From assembly GCA_030549335.1 (NCBI GenBank), contig CM060191.1, positions 2,361,001 to 2,425,000 of the forward strand: DNA of 64,000 nt, written 5' to 3'. This DNA comes from Pontederia crassipes. Lineage: Eukaryota > Streptophyta > Magnoliopsida > Commelinales > Pontederiaceae. Below are positions 22,170-37,000 of the stretch, in pieces; within the stretch, counting starts at the first letter, position 1; the number at the start of each line of letters is the position of its first letter. A model generated the notes under the pieces. That model did not search any database and was not told the origin of the DNA. It saw only the letters and a program-made list of their open reading frames with translations. Position numbers and translations under genes: made by a program.

Positions 22170-25100
22170 AAATAATTTCTTCTCTGAATTTTCATCACAT
22201 ACAAGTTAAAAATAGTATACTTTTTTTTTTCACTTAACAAATGAGTCTCAAAATCTAATACCATAAGTGTATAGGAGATCATCATCAAACTTAAAGAAAA
22301 TTCATTAGAAATCTCATCCAGTATAATCAAACATATTGTTCGGCATAATATCAAATTAATTAGTCGGATTCAACAATTAAAGTCGAGATTTTAACCTGTG
22401 ATTAATGCGCATAATTCTATGATATTGTGGATCAACTTTTTATTAGAGATATGTGAGAGCACATAAGTCCTAAATTGGATTAAAGATAGCGTGCTTTGAA
22501 AATAAAAGAGTTCAGACATGGACACTAATTAATTCTATCCCGATTCAGGTTTCGATTTGGGTCATCGATTGTTTCTATTCCAAATCCGGATCGATATCGA
22601 TAATTTGGATCTCGTCCAAGAATCAACCCCGATCGGATCCCGGACAGAAAATTAAATCTTACAACTCAATTGTCCCAGTTTTAAATTATTTTTAATATAA
22701 AAATATGTCAAATATACCAAAAACTTATAAATATTAATTATAATTAAATTACATTTTTTTATTTTATGATTTATTATCAAAAAGACTATTTTATGCATCA
22801 TATATTGGAAAGATAATACAATATATGAATTATAATAAAATTCCATATATAAACTTTATATGACTCTGAAAAATTGTGTTCTCGTTTAATACTTAAATTT
22901 CTCAATTTATTTTTCGGTGCATAAATTTTTTTTTTGTGCAGAAATCCGTACCATTTTTTTTATGAATCAGTATTCATCTGGCCACTTCCGAAAGCCAATC
23001 CGTTTGCGAATATTCTGAATTCGGCATTAAATTTTCACAGCTCAACATATATTCTTTGATGACTAGATTACCAAATACGACACCAAAACAATTGGAATTT
23101 CCATTGCCGAAAAGATGGCATCAAAGCTGTATCCTGTAATCATAATTAATCAGTGACAAAAAAGTCGGCCAAAATGAAAGCACAAAAACCGGGGGATCTT
23201 GCAGAAAGAAACACAATGATGTCTGCAACACGAGCTCTTTGGAGGTTTTTCAGATCCCCTTCAGAATGCAAAGAAATATATGAATCATATTCATATCATA
23301 TGTGAAGTAGTCCTTGGGATGCGTGCTCTATCATTCTACCTAATATTACATGAGAAATATGAATCATAATTCATAAGCCATGCAATATATGCATTAGTCT
23401 TTGATGTATATTAGGTATGGATGGTATGGCACACATCCCAAGAGTCTAAACCATGGATCGTTTCATTATCCAATCCAACATAATTTTGCTGCTTGGAATA
23501 GAGAGCCTCCATGATTGGTAAAAACCATGTAAGTTGGCATTTCTTCCCCCCTTTGCTTTACTTCTTTTCTTTTTTTCCCAATTTGTTACTTCTTTATCTG
23601 AATTGCATGGGGGCGATTTTTGTCCACAAGGCTGCCAGGAAATATTCGGCCTTGGATCTACTTTTTTTTTTTCTGAGGTGATATTTGGTCGAGTTGTGTT
23701 GAATATGAGGAATTATTTGCAACTCAATAACAGAAATAATATTCGAAAGAGAAAAAAAATTCCAATTCAATTTCAATTTGTATCAAGTCGGATTAATATA
23801 TTTTTAAAATGCTCTGAGACATAATAAGATGTTTTTACGAATAAAAAGTGTTTTAAATAAAATAATTACACTGGGTTTTAAATAAAATAAAAAAGATTTT
23901 TTTATTATCTTTTTGTACAGAAAAAAAACCCTATAAGACAATGATAAAATAATGAATGCTAGAAAAAACAAAACAAAAAGGATGCAAGAGGAAACAAGTG
24001 AGAAATGCGATATAAAGTATGATGAAAGCCATGTTAATGTTATATGCATCTTCCTTTTGATGTCAATGTTGAATGTTTTATATCAAGTTTAATGCAGATC
24101 AATGTTTAGTTCTCTGTAAAATGTTTTGTTAGTTTTTACCTTCGATGGACTTAAATACACAGGTTTTATATTTTATTCTATGTCGTTTGACAGACTGAGC
24201 TTCTAGATCTTCTCCCCTGTTTCTGCAGGCTGCAGGTCAGCAGAACGGTTCATGTCCCGTCTAGGAGAGAGACCCAATAGGCCAATAGTTCAGTGATGGA
24301 TATTAAAAAGGACGTTTCTATTCCCTCTCCATTTTATTAGAGAAGGATAAACTTGTCCAGCAGCACTAATAGAAGAGACTAAGGGTATGTTTGGTTCACT
24401 CTATCTTTTTTTACATTTATAGGCTTCTTGATAGAAATGAGAAATTCTAATATTTGATTATGTATCATTTAATAATGTAAATAAGAATGTGACATTCCAA
24501 TTAGAATGACAATCTTATAAAATGTTAAAATTTTATTACCATCATAAATAATGTCTTTCTCACATTTTAATGATTTATGAAAGAGAAAAAAAGAAAGGGA
24601 ATATGATTCTTTTATTAAACTAAAACAAATATAAAAATAATTAGTGCTTTCGAACACACCCAAACATTAGTGCTTTCGAAAAAAAAAAGTTTATGCACCT
24701 TTGGGTTTGAGAATATGACATTTATTATTCACTCTTCCCCTCATGTACTCTCACGTGTGCACGTGGATTGATCAAAGACTATGTTGGTTACATATTCAGA
24801 TTTGGGAATATATATTTCGAAGGCGTTAATAGTTTTTTCTTATGTTACATGACATAACATTCGCCTATATTAAAGATAAACCGGTCCAAAAGTTTATCCG
24901 ACGAATGATTTTAACGTCCACAAACCAAAAGTTTAATGACCCTATAATAATAATAATAAATAATAATAATAATAATAATAACAACCAAGTCATTATTTTA
25001 GGAAAATTGAGGTACACGAACTTGGAAAACTACAGCATTGTCTTTTTTTTCGATATTATTGTTTGGTCATGTGATGGCCCGATGGCCAAGGAACGAAGCA

Positions 25101-25314
25101 TTCCACAACTATTTTGAACCAGCAAATCTAATACCAAAAAAAAAAAAAAGAAAAGAGAAATCTGCTTGATCACACGTTTTAATACATACATGGTCCAGAT
25201 GGTAGCAGTGTACAATAATCACAACGTTTATATCTCAAAATTTTTGAAATTTACTTGAAAATTTTCTACTGCCAATATACAGCAACTTGCAAAATGCAGA
25301 GCCCCTTAAAGGAA

Positions 25315-28023
25315 CTAGGCTTGAACATTTGCTTTGTTTCCGGCAAGGATGAGGGAGATCTCCAATCCCCTACTGAATGCTTGATTAAACAGAAAGCGCG
25401 ACTGGAAAGTAGACACAAATGGGAACCAAGACAGGAATGCCACAGGAACGAAGATAACAGCGCCCATTCCAGCATCATACATCCGAGCAATTTCGCGGAC
25501 AGAATCCCACAATCCTAATTTTCTTATAAAACCTTTCCATGTAATTGCCAGCTGCAAATGTATTTTCATGTAAGTATATATATCCACATCAAAGATGAAA
25601 AACATACACATGGATTCAAACTTCGGTTGACACGACCTACATGAGCAAAAACATTTCACCAGCAGATGGGTGCAATCGTGGTGCATCCACCACTTACGCT
25701 TGCACATGCACACAGATGGACATGTACAAGTTCATTTATTCAGTCGTCTCCAATTTATATTTACATGTACATGGCTAGAATTCAGTTGTTGGATATATTC
25801 TCATTTTTTTTCATAGGAGATCGTTCTTGGTTTTCTGTTCTAAAGACCTGATTGTTTCAATTTTCGTGCAACTACTGTGGCAAAATATTCCAAAATAAAA
25901 TATCACAACCTCTACATCCTTTTTTTTTTTGAGAAAAAAACTGAAGTTTAATTATGGTAAAACTTTGTCATAAACACTTCCTAGGAGTGCTTGAAGCTCA
26001 TCCACTGCTAACTTAAATTTATATCACAAAACATCAAATAAAATAGTTAAGGAGAAGTAGTTGTCCAAGACTTACAGACAAGACAGCCCAGCCAGTTGGT
26101 ATGAAGGCCAGAACACTTGCAAATAAATCAGGAATCGTCAAATTTGTCAATGCAACAAGGAGGACGAGTGCTGCAATAAGTGCTATTGCAGAAACCCCTT
26201 GTGTAAACCGCATCGCAAGTTGGACATTTGTACTTTTTGGATTAATGGTGAAAAGCTGCATAACCATATGTAAGAACGCTCACACGCATAATAGGAAAAC
26301 GCAATCAAGCATATAATCCTCATTTATAACATGAAAAGAATCAAACAAAACATGTTACAAACCTTGAAGATAACGACAAGGGTAAATAAGACTATCCATG
26401 AAAAGCCATATAGCTGCAAAGACCGGAATTCAATTAAAGACGGAAGTTCAGTAATTAGGGCTATAAATTGTGGTATAACCGTATTTTATCAATATAAATA
26501 AACAATGAAGCACATAATATCACAAAAGGTCACAAGTAAAAATCTATGATGTGCTGAGACTAAGATCACTAACCGCTAAGGAAGTGTCACTCCCAGTGAG
26601 TTTTAACTTGTAGACAATGCCATATTGGAATATGAAGAACCTAAGGCTCAAGACGCTCTCCAAAATTTTTCCCCTCAGTGTCTGAATGTGACTCTGCATA
26701 TTTTCATATAACACTAACATAAGAGATATATAAGCAAAAGGTCACAAGTTGAACAGAAGATAGGAAATGCAATTAAACGTGCTATCACTAAGAGCAAGAG
26801 TAAAATTTTAAGCCCAAATTTGATTCATTAGAGTAGATTTCATGAAGTTCATCAAAATAAACTCATACTGTTTATTCATAGAAGTGGATGCTAAATGACT
26901 ACATCGATTCTTACACAGGATTTCTTTTTTCTATTTTCAATTTCAATCTAGAGATGACTCGGTGGGAGAAAAAAAATGCTGGTTTCAGAAGATTATTTCA
27001 AACATTATGATGAAATGAAATGTCAAGCCATCATCCTTGTTGGTTAGCTTACAAAGGATAAGTGAACGGATTTGTTTCGGTTCGCATACATAAGAATTAC
27101 ATTTACTGCCATGGTAACTCAAAAATTGAAAGCTTGGAAATTCAAGTATGCACATTATATATGAAACCATGTCAGGTATCACATATTCAAGCACCTGTTC
27201 ATCCTCCCACCATGCTTCCCAACTATTATCTCCCTTGACTCCAACTCCACCTTTATAGAGAAGCCAATTTGTCCAGTCATCAAAATCTTCAACAGCCCTG
27301 ATAATTTTGGAAACCAAACAGTAGAATAACAAATTGAGAAAGACACCAAAAGGGAGATACACAAAATAACTGGAAGATAACATTTTGATGTCAAAGAGCC
27401 TCAACAAGTTGCAAAAAAAATCCATTGACCAACGTAACACTAGGCTTCTGAAAGCAACTGGTAATGTAAACAACTTACTTTTGCCATTCAAATCCAGAAG
27501 GATTGAAAATGTATGGTGCAAACAACCATGATATGACTAGGAACCAACTACTGATAGTGAGAAGAATGAACGAAGAAGCACCATTCTCAGTGTAGCCATA
27601 TGCTATATAGACAATCAGAAGCAGTGCCACTTCAAGTCTGCATGAAGCAGAATGTATTGCAACGTAAATATAAATAGCATTAACTACCATAAAAACTTCA
27701 GTAGAAAATAGAAACGCAAGTATAAGAAATAAATCACTTACGCCTTAACAAAGTGACTTCTTGAATAAAGCCTATAATTTTCAGCAAACTTGATGTGGCG
27801 GACAACAAAGCCTCTACCAGTTGCCTTGTACTGTTAATAATTTACATAAGTTATATCATGTACAATAAGCAGACAATAGAATCACAAGGAGGTGAAATTC
27901 ATTACATACTTTAGCACCACCATGAAGAATTGTTCTGCCAAAATAATGTGTTCTAGTTCCAAGAGAAAATGTAAAGAAAACTGCACAGAGCTGGAGTTGC
28001 ATAGTAATAAAGCTAAAAACAGC
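25315..28023 (-). CDS. CALS10: CalS exons, group F: C-terminal membrane domain and stop
   Basis: Eight exons encoding [40 protein letters not shown], several strongly hydrophobic spans ([41 protein letters not shown]), the cytosolic [15 protein letters not shown] loop and the last span. The C-terminus is [18 protein letters not shown], and the stop codon is at 25315-25317. The end is of the CalS9/CalS10 type. The 3' UTR extends below 25315; the only AATAAA-like signals there are weak. Confidence 0.95.
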
Positions 28024-31000
28024 CTGCATACATTTGAACATGAAACATGTCACTGAATATTCAAGCAATGCTACTAAGTATTCACTATTTAAATGATGTA
28101 TGCCTGGAAATATAGTTCTAATTAATAAAATATTTCTAATGCTCATAATATACATGTATCCACAAAACTGAAATAGAGATTTATGATGCATCATAACAAA
28201 ACAAACTGAGAGCATGTGAATGATAGGTTATTGCATTGGCATTTCTTATTCAACAGCTGCGGAACGTAGCTGCACAAAATTCAATGTGCCAGAACAAGTT
28301 TCAAGCTTCTTGAAGTGTAAGCTCTTTCTTGGTGCCAGAACAAGTTTCAAGCTTCTTGTAAGTGTAAGCTCTTTCTTGGTTTCGTTTTCTTTGTTTGACA
28401 TTGGGATGGGGCTTCAAATATGCAGTGGAAAACTATTGATTGCAAGGATTGACCAATGTTTATTTAGTAAACATATCAAAAAGTGATATTTCTGTCCTTT
28501 TTGTGAAAGCAAATGATACCTGCCAAATTGTGCAGTCATACTAATTTTCAGAAATCAACATCCAGAAGAATTAAATCACTAACTCATGGACAAACTCACA
28601 CAAGATTCATCATGTATCCCTTGACCTTAAACAATCATTGTTGACCAGGGGAGAGTTCACAAGCCCTTAGGATCTCTCTATGATAAAACATGTTTTGATA
28701 TCGTATGCCCTAAAACATAGAGACCCTTGGAGCTGTGAACTTACAACAACAACAAAGCCTTATCCCACTAGGTGGGGTCGGCTACATGGATCATACGACG
28801 TCATATTCGTTGATCCATGTTCATAAGATTCGACAAGATTTTATGCTGGCTGTCGGGGCCTAACACAACCCTCCTCCTTTATCCGGGCTTGGGACCGGCT
28901 ATAAAATATAGGCGGAGTTAGAGGTTCCATTTTCAGGGGACTTTGTCTCTTGGTGGTCTCTCATGGCAAGGGATGATATGAGTCCTGGTGATGGTTGAGA
29001 CAGATTGCTGCAGTCCTCATTGCCTAGGCACTGATATCTGGACATAGACTTAGGAAAATTTTCGATGTCGTAGTTGATGCAAAGACCCCAGCCAAAGAGG
29101 ACAATAATATGTGATGACCTATTAATTCACATCATGTTCCTAAAAAGTTTCACATCTTTAGATCTCCATCTCATAGCCTCCATGATGTATGTTCGATCCA
29201 CACGTCTGAGTTACACCTTCACTCACTTGAGCCGATATTATAAAGATCCCGATCTAGATATTAAGATCTCACGAGTTTATGATCTTATTACCCTGATTCA
29301 ATCTCAGTCTTATTTTGAAGATCTTATGTGTAAGATCTCAATATGATCTTAATTTTGATCGCACAATCTTACATGGTGATTAACATAATCATTTAAATAC
29401 TACTAAAAAATATATTCATCATGATAATAATTAACTTCGATGAAATTTAATATGCTTTCATCATTTTTATTATGTTTTGATACAATTTGGTTTAAAAATC
29501 GGTAAAAGTATGACTTACTGAAGTGTAATTTATGTCTCAAGTATGTTAAATTCATCAAAATATAGTTTTCAAATTAGTATTTTTATTAATAATTACGATC
29601 ATACTATCCTAGATCTGACCTTATGCCTTATGGCCCCCATATGATCATATGTAAGATATTGATCTTGAAAAATTGGAGCAATTAGTTGAAACTCTTGATA
29701 ACAGGTAGTTGGCAGCTTCATAGATTGGGAATGGAGTGAGAATTCATTTTACAAGTGTTAGGCATTTAATAATTAGGAATGGTGTATAACTTCTGTTGCC
29801 GGAGTGTTCAAGTGGTGCTATAATATGAAATTAATATTGCACTTTCTGATGCACTTATAGCGCCAAGTTGGTGGTGACAATATGAAACTGATATTGAGTT
29901 TTCTGATAATAGGTAGCTGTTCTTTGAGGGCATAAAGGATTATTGAAAAGGGTGCAATCATACAGCTTTAATGATGATGTAAAGATTTACATTCAATAAA
30001 TGACTAGCAAAGAAAATCACATCCCCGTCCATTCTCTTGCTATGTAGAGTGCTAGTGGTGCAACATTCTCAATATAGTCTCTTGCCCATGAAAACACAAT
30101 TATTATGTTGGCTTTAGCAAGTAGTTGACAGCTTCATAGATCGGGAATGGAATGCGCACTCATTTTAAAAGTGTTGGGAATTTGATAATTAAAACATGAA
30201 GACCCTTTGGAAAATTAGAGAGTTGGGTACGAAGGAATGGAGGGTAACTTTTGCTGCTGGGGTGTTGATGTAGTGTTCTTATATGAAAATAATATTGAGT
30301 CTTCTGATGAGCACTTGTCATGTCATATTGGTGGCGCAAATATATATAACTTGTTTTCTTACAATGGATGAGAGTAGTGTTTTTTTTTGTTTGAGACATG
30401 TCTTTTTCACGTCAAATTATGGTTGTGTTCACGGACCTATTGTTGAAACAGCAATCCTTGATTTACCACTAAGCATGGAATAATGTGAGTAAAGGCTCTG
30501 GATAAAATTAAGGTTAAATCATTATAAATACAAATAAAGAGACCAGTGCTACCTTCATTAGTCCCTGCTCTAGTATGAATCCCATAACCATTGGCACTGC
30601 AGTAAAAACACCAATCTGAACTAAAAATTGAGCATTCAAAGCAGCATCAAGAGCTGTATTTCCCAACAACCTCGCCCGACGAGAAATTGCTGAATCTAAT
30701 CCAGAGAGTGCCTGAAAATATTTTGACGATTTCATGAGGAACAATCTAGTGGTAAAAATATATTCCATCACTAGCATACATAATGTTGGAATAATCATAT
30801 TCGTCTATATAACAGTTAAATCAAATCATAAATGTATCAAATGAAAACTCTTCTATTGTTGATTTGAGAATAAAGGAGAGGTACCAGGTAGACCCTTCCA
30901 TACAAGAAAACGTAAACAGTAAGCACAGTCATCTGTAAGAAAAAGAAAATTCATAAGAGGTGACATCATTAACAGAAAAAAAAACCAGTAAAGGTGCATA

Positions 31001-34000
31001 GGAGGCGTGGAGAAACAAAAGCATATAAAAGATTCATACCATTGTACACACATAAAAGCCAACAGTGGTGAAGAAGAAAGACAACATCCTAAAAAAGTCA
31101 AAAAGCTGCCCCAGTCTATACACATCTCTGCTAAGAACTTGCTCCCCATTTCCGCCAGCTACCTTGCCCTCGAAAAGTGCAATTTGATTCAAGCCAACAT
31201 CTCTACCTTTACCAACCTATCAGGAAGCAATCTTTTAGCAAAGCACAAACAAAATTCATTACAGTTCCACAAAATCATAAGGAGGAAACCTGTATATATT
31301 CATGATGTGTCACATTTCCTTGCCGCAATGTAGAATTGAATCCTATAAACAAATTTGACACTTGCAAACTTTAGTATAAATTGTTTAATATTTACACTTG
31401 CAAACCCTGTTACACACTTGTACATTCATATTTTGGTTTAATATTATATGGATGATTACCAAATTTTAGTCATCTTTTCTTCTTTAGAAAAAAAGAAAAC
31501 ACTTGCCAACCACTTCAAACTATAAGATATAAAAAACAGAGCATAGAAGGGGTAATCAGACACAGCATGGGACCAAAGTCAAAGAGAATAAAACATTTGG
31601 AAGAATTTGAAAGACTGACGATTTAAAAGCATTACGATTGTTTATTGATGACCTCAAAAAAAATTTATTCATGATCTACCACCTCCAGGCATTAATTTGA
31701 GAATTATGAGGGATGAACAAAGGAAGAGAATTTATGAGAAGAAAAAAATGAAAAAGAAAATTAAGGAATGAAGAAACATTAAGAAAAAAAAAGCAAGGAA
31801 GAAGGATTGATTTATGAAAAATAGAGGATGATTAATGGAAAGAAAAAGAAATCAATAAGAAGTTAAAGAATATAAGATCTAGGAAATAATCATTTTAGAA
31901 AAGATAAGTTTAATATTCTTAAAAAGTATTAATTTCATAAAATATAAATGCTGATTTTTTTTATCAAAGATTATTATTAAGCTTTTTTTATTATGTTTAG
32001 TTACACTTATTTTTTTATTAAAGATACCATTAGTAAGTATCTTTTAATGTTTTTAAAGTGGAAGTATCTTTTATATTATAAATAATAATATTTTGATAAA
32101 ACCCAGCTCAATGTCCAGTTCAGGTATAAACGCATTTTGTAGAGCTAGAATCAAAGGGAAAATGTAGACTAAAACATTCAACGAACAGACAATGCAAGAA
32201 TAAAAAGGATTAAAAAACCCCAAGAATGTGGATGCCGAGGTGAGCACGAGGATGAAAAGTAAAATCTCCTCAAACCTCTCGTACCACTAGAATCAGCGAA
32301 ATGGAGGAAATTACAACACTAATCCCTGAATACATAGATTTAAAAAAATAAATTGAATACAAAGTATTGATTGATAATGTAAGGAATTAAACAATATTTA
32401 AAAATTTTACAGCAACCATTTGATGTCAATAAAACATTCAACGAACCAGACAATGCAAGAAGAAAAAGGATAAAAAACCCCAAGAATGTGGACGCCAAGG
32501 TGAGCACAAGGATGAAAAGTAAAATCTCCTCAAACCTCTCGTACTACTAGAAGCATCGAAATGGAGGAAATTACAACACTAAACCCTGAATACGTAAATT
32601 TAAAAAAATAAATTAAATATAAATAAATTGATTGATAATGTAAGGAATTAAACAATATTAATAAATTTCACAGCAACCATTTGACGTCAATAAAACATTC
32701 AAAAAACCAGACAATGCAAGAATAAAAAGGATAAAAAAACCCCAAGAATGTGGACGCCGAGGTGAGCACAAGGATGAATAGATAAACATTTTCATTAAAA
32801 AAAAAGATGAAAAGTAAAATCTCCTCAAACCTCTCATACCACTAGAAGCATCGAAACTGAGGAAATTACAACATTAAAACCTGAATACATAGATTTTGAA
32901 AAATAAATTGAATATAAATTAATTGATTGATAATGTAAGGAATTAAACAATATTAATAAGGTTTACAGCAACCATTTGATGTCAATAAAACTAATAACAT
33001 ATTTTTTTTTAACGAGCTAATAACATAAAATCAGATAAAACTCGAACTACTTTAGAGCACATAACACTCCTAACCCTTCATCCTACAGAAAAAACAGCCA
33101 TATGGGACAAGTAACTGGTCTATTAAACAATATTCGGGAAACTGATTTTATTGTTTGTCCAGACTGCAGTGAAAAGCAACAGCATCAACTGCTACTCCTT
33201 ATTTCAACCTTCTGATTAGCTTCATTTACATATATAGTGTAGTCCATTTCCCATATTGAATATACGCCCATGGAATGAACTTTTGGTTAATAAAAAAAAT
33301 GTCACTGGGCAAATATGCTTGTCATAAACAGCATATCATTCTTCAACAATTAAAAAGATACCATTTGACAAGACTACGTTCAATTAGATGTTTCATTAGA
33401 AACCTCTTTTTTGTCAAACAAAGTCCTGAACATTGCTTATCATATCCTACTTTTTCAAACAAATCGAGAAATTGCAACTATAATTGCAAATAATAAGATA
33501 TGACGTGCGACAATCAACTAGATGTTGAAGTTCAAACTATTTAATCTCTATTTAAAATGTTAGAGCCCAATATATCTCATGGATGGAAGGACCACGACTC
33601 TCCAACTGTAAGTAGTCATTGACCTTCAAGAAAAGTTATACATAACATTAATGTTAAAAGATTACGTAATTCTTGGACCTACCAGCATATATGTCTTCAC
33701 TAATATTGATTACACGAGAAGCCTTGCTTATGCCGCCTCTTGTTATGTGAAATATCCGATCAAAAACATCAGGATGGCCATAGTGCATCCGAACCCTGTT
33801 AAAGGATGATGAAAAGAAGAGTAACGATAAAGATTAAAATAATGAAATCAAATGAACAATCCACAAGCCCGGATATTGTGAAACTCCGCCTATGTTTTAT
33901 AGCTGGTCCCAAGCCCGGATAAAGGAGGAGGGTTGTGTTAGACCACGACAGCCAACGTAAAACCCTGTCGAATCTCATGAACATGAATCAACGAAGCGTC

Positions 34001-34041
34001 ATATGATCCATGTAGCCGACCCCACCTAATGAGATAAGGCT

Positions 34042-34072
<31 letters not shown>

Positions 34073-37000
34073 GTAAATGAACAATCCACAAAGATTGTCA
34101 TTCAAAATGACTTCTAAGCAATTTCAAAATTTTATCCTTGTTTGGTAACTGAAAAGGAGAATTGATAAACACTTATTTTATCTGCTTATAAGACAGAAAA
34201 AATAAGCTGGGGGATCCTAGCTTATTTTGTGGACAAAAAAGCTGATCAATTAATCAATAATATGCACTATTTTACCCTTAGAATATACATAACTTTTCTT
34301 TACATATTTCATCTATTATAATATTAAGAACTTTTTGGTCATTTGACTAAAATAATAACCTATAAGTTTTCTATTACCAAACACGTAACTAATTATTTTT
34401 CAAAATCAGCTTGAGCTATTAGATTACTTATCAGCACTCTAACTTATCAGTTATTTTGTATCAGCTAAGCCAAAGGGGCCCTAAGCACCCAAATAAAAAT
34501 TGACTTATTTGATTCAGCATTCAAAAAAGACCAACCAAGATTATAACTTTGTCTTTGACTACAAAAGTTAGCTAACAATAACATAAAATGAAGAAGACAG
34601 TAAATTATTCAGATACAACCAAACTGATCACCTGCGGGATTCATTGACATTTAAATACAATAATCAATTTAACTGGAAGCAAAGAGGGTTAAACATCAGC
34701 ATATCATGAAGAAAAGAAATCAGGTGATGAATGTTCATGCATATCTCGATATCATGACAACATACCCAAGGGAGACGACATACTCCACACTGCTGACACG
34801 TGTCCAATATCAGGTAATACACTGATGCCCTAAAAAATGTGATTCCAAACCGGCTGTACATGTGGAGAACGACTGGAATGAGGAGGGACACACCATCTTC
34901 CATTCTTTTGTCCAATACCAGCAGTTCGAATCCCCCCCCCCCAACCTTACACCCATTTGACCCTGGGGGAGGAAAGCATGGTGCTGGTACAGGAGATGAT
35001 TGACTGGGATAACACGGGGGGCATGGATCTAAATCAGAGGGCCACCGACTGTGAGACCGAGTCAGTCTAGTTACAGCCAAGAACATGATGACCTCTCATG
35101 GGGAATACAATGTGAACTTCTCCAGGCCATCGAACAAAATGAACAATGGGGGCAGATGTGCTAAATGGAAGTGTGGTAGGAATGAAAGAATGCTGGCTAC
35201 GCAGACAATTGGACAGCTTCCTTAGTTAGGAACAACACCTTATAGCAGAAGTGGAGGCATGGCGCTCATGGACGCCTTTCAAAACCAGGGCATTGAACAC
35301 GCGAAGGAGGATGTGCTGGAAGTTGCTACCGCCATATAAGTCCAGGAAAGACAACCTGGGGCATGCGAGATACATGCACTGCTGGATACCGTGAGGTAGC
35401 AGAGGCGTGCTCGCCCATTCCAGAAACAAGGGGAAGAGATACAGTTAACATGTGAAGATATTAAGCAGGAATGTCAGGGCCTGTCTGAGGCTCAGTGCAG
35501 TCGACCCTTGGAAGCTATCTATAGGAATGGAGGGTTGATATTAACCTCATACAAGATAATAAGATGGAGAATTTTGGGGACTCCCCATGGAAGCAAATCG
35601 AGAAATCTTGGATGAACAAATAAAGGGTTCGATCCATAGGTCTGGAGGATTCACAATCGTTTGAAGGATTCAAGCTGATTTCATTCTCCTCTGGCCAAAT
35701 CTGCATCTCAGTTAGCCTCGAGTCTCAGGAGGTGAGGGATTCTGCTTTCTCTTAACCTGCATTTATGGGCCAGTGGTGAATACTCTAAGGATCCGTGATC
35801 AGAACCCGGAGATCCCCTGGATGATCAGCGGTGATTTTATCATGACACTAAATAGGGAAGACAGACTTAGCGACCTCGTTGAGATGTGAGCAGGCCTTCT
35901 GAACACTTGCCACTTCATTGACAAAGCTCAGTGCAGGTCGACCCTTGGAAGCTATCTATAGGAATGGAGGGATGATATTAACCTCATACAAGATAATAAG
36001 ATGGAGAATTTTGGGGACTCCCCATGGAAGCAAATCGAGAAATCTTGGATGAACAAATAAAGGGTTCGATCCATAGGTCTGGAGGATTCGCAATCGTTTG
36101 AAGGATTCAAGCTGATTTCATTCTCCTCTGGCCAAATCTGCATCGCAGTTAGCCTCAAGTCTCAGGAGGTGAGGGATTCTGCTTTCTCTTAACCTGCATT
36201 TATGGGCCAGTGGTGAATACTCTAAGGATCCGTGATCAGAACCCGGAGATCCCCTGGATGGTCAGCGGTGATTTTATCATGACACTAAATAGGGAAGACA
36301 GACTTAGCGACCTCGTTGAGATGTGAGCAGGCCTTCTGAACACTTGCCACTTCATTGACAAAGCTCACAGGACATAACAACCTTGAACTGTAGTTCACTT
36401 GGCACAGATCTAAGCTAGAACGTTTTCTCTACTCAATTAAGATTACCAAAAATTTTCATATGGCAGACACTTACTCTGGACAGACTTCTATGGGTCCATA
36501 CTCCAATCCTGTTGCGCAGCAACAAGGATATCCGTGTGGGGCCTCCCGGATTTGAGAAGGCTTGGCTCTCCAATCTGGGTTTCAAGGACAAGGTCATGGA
36601 CCTACGGCAGGGTTTGCCTTCAACTACATCGGCGACATGAACTCTTTTCCTTCATCTGGATAGACTGCAAAAAGAGCTACAATTTTATGGAAAATCCTTC
36701 CATGAACAAACGCAAAGCTGTAGGTCTGCAGCCTTTGCAAGAATTGCAGCGTTGGACAGATTGGAGGATGGAGGTACCCTAAATCTGTAAGAGACCAAGG
36801 AAAGATGTAAACAGAAATCAGTAGTTCGATGTGAGGATCTGAAGATGAAGACAATGTTCAAAGCAGCTACGGCTCAAGGAGGGAGATACAAACTCAATGT
36901 GTCAATACTTTCTTTGGCATTGGAAAATAGAGAGCAGCTACTTATATGGAAAAAGCTAAGGCAATACTTTATATTTTTGTAAATGAACTTAATCCATCCA

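Larger units (their letters stand above)
19838..25200. other. Intergenic region between the MYC2-like and callose synthase genes
   Basis: No gene was recognised. Besides two very long microsatellites (20897-20985 and 22087-22165) and a (TAA)n run (24944-24982), there are two tracts rich in GATCGGGTC/CCGGATCG motifs (20100-20250 and 22530-22640) that resemble subterminal parts of hAT-like elements, but ends and duplications could not be fixed. All short ORFs appear random. Confidence 0.55.

Noticed and set aside
21814-22354. ORFs of 104-131 codons around the CT repeat.
   Set aside because: They consist of Ser/Leu or Arg/Glu dipeptide runs produced by the microsatellite.
23534-23824. A 96-codon ORF starting with a hydrophobic segment.
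   Set aside because: AT-rich random sequence with Lys/Asn/Phe runs; no conserved motif, no supporting splice or promoter context.
24384-24660. A possible MITE (GGGTATGTTTGG... / ...GAACACACCC).
   Set aside because: Termini match poorly and the flanks (TAA / AAA) do not form a duplication; the right side also carries a local ATTAGTGCTTTCGAA repeat that confuses the ends.
34920-34935. AGTTCGAATCCCC, resembling a tRNA B box.
   Set aside because: No A box at the proper distance and no cloverleaf can be drawn; it lies in degraded LINE sequence.
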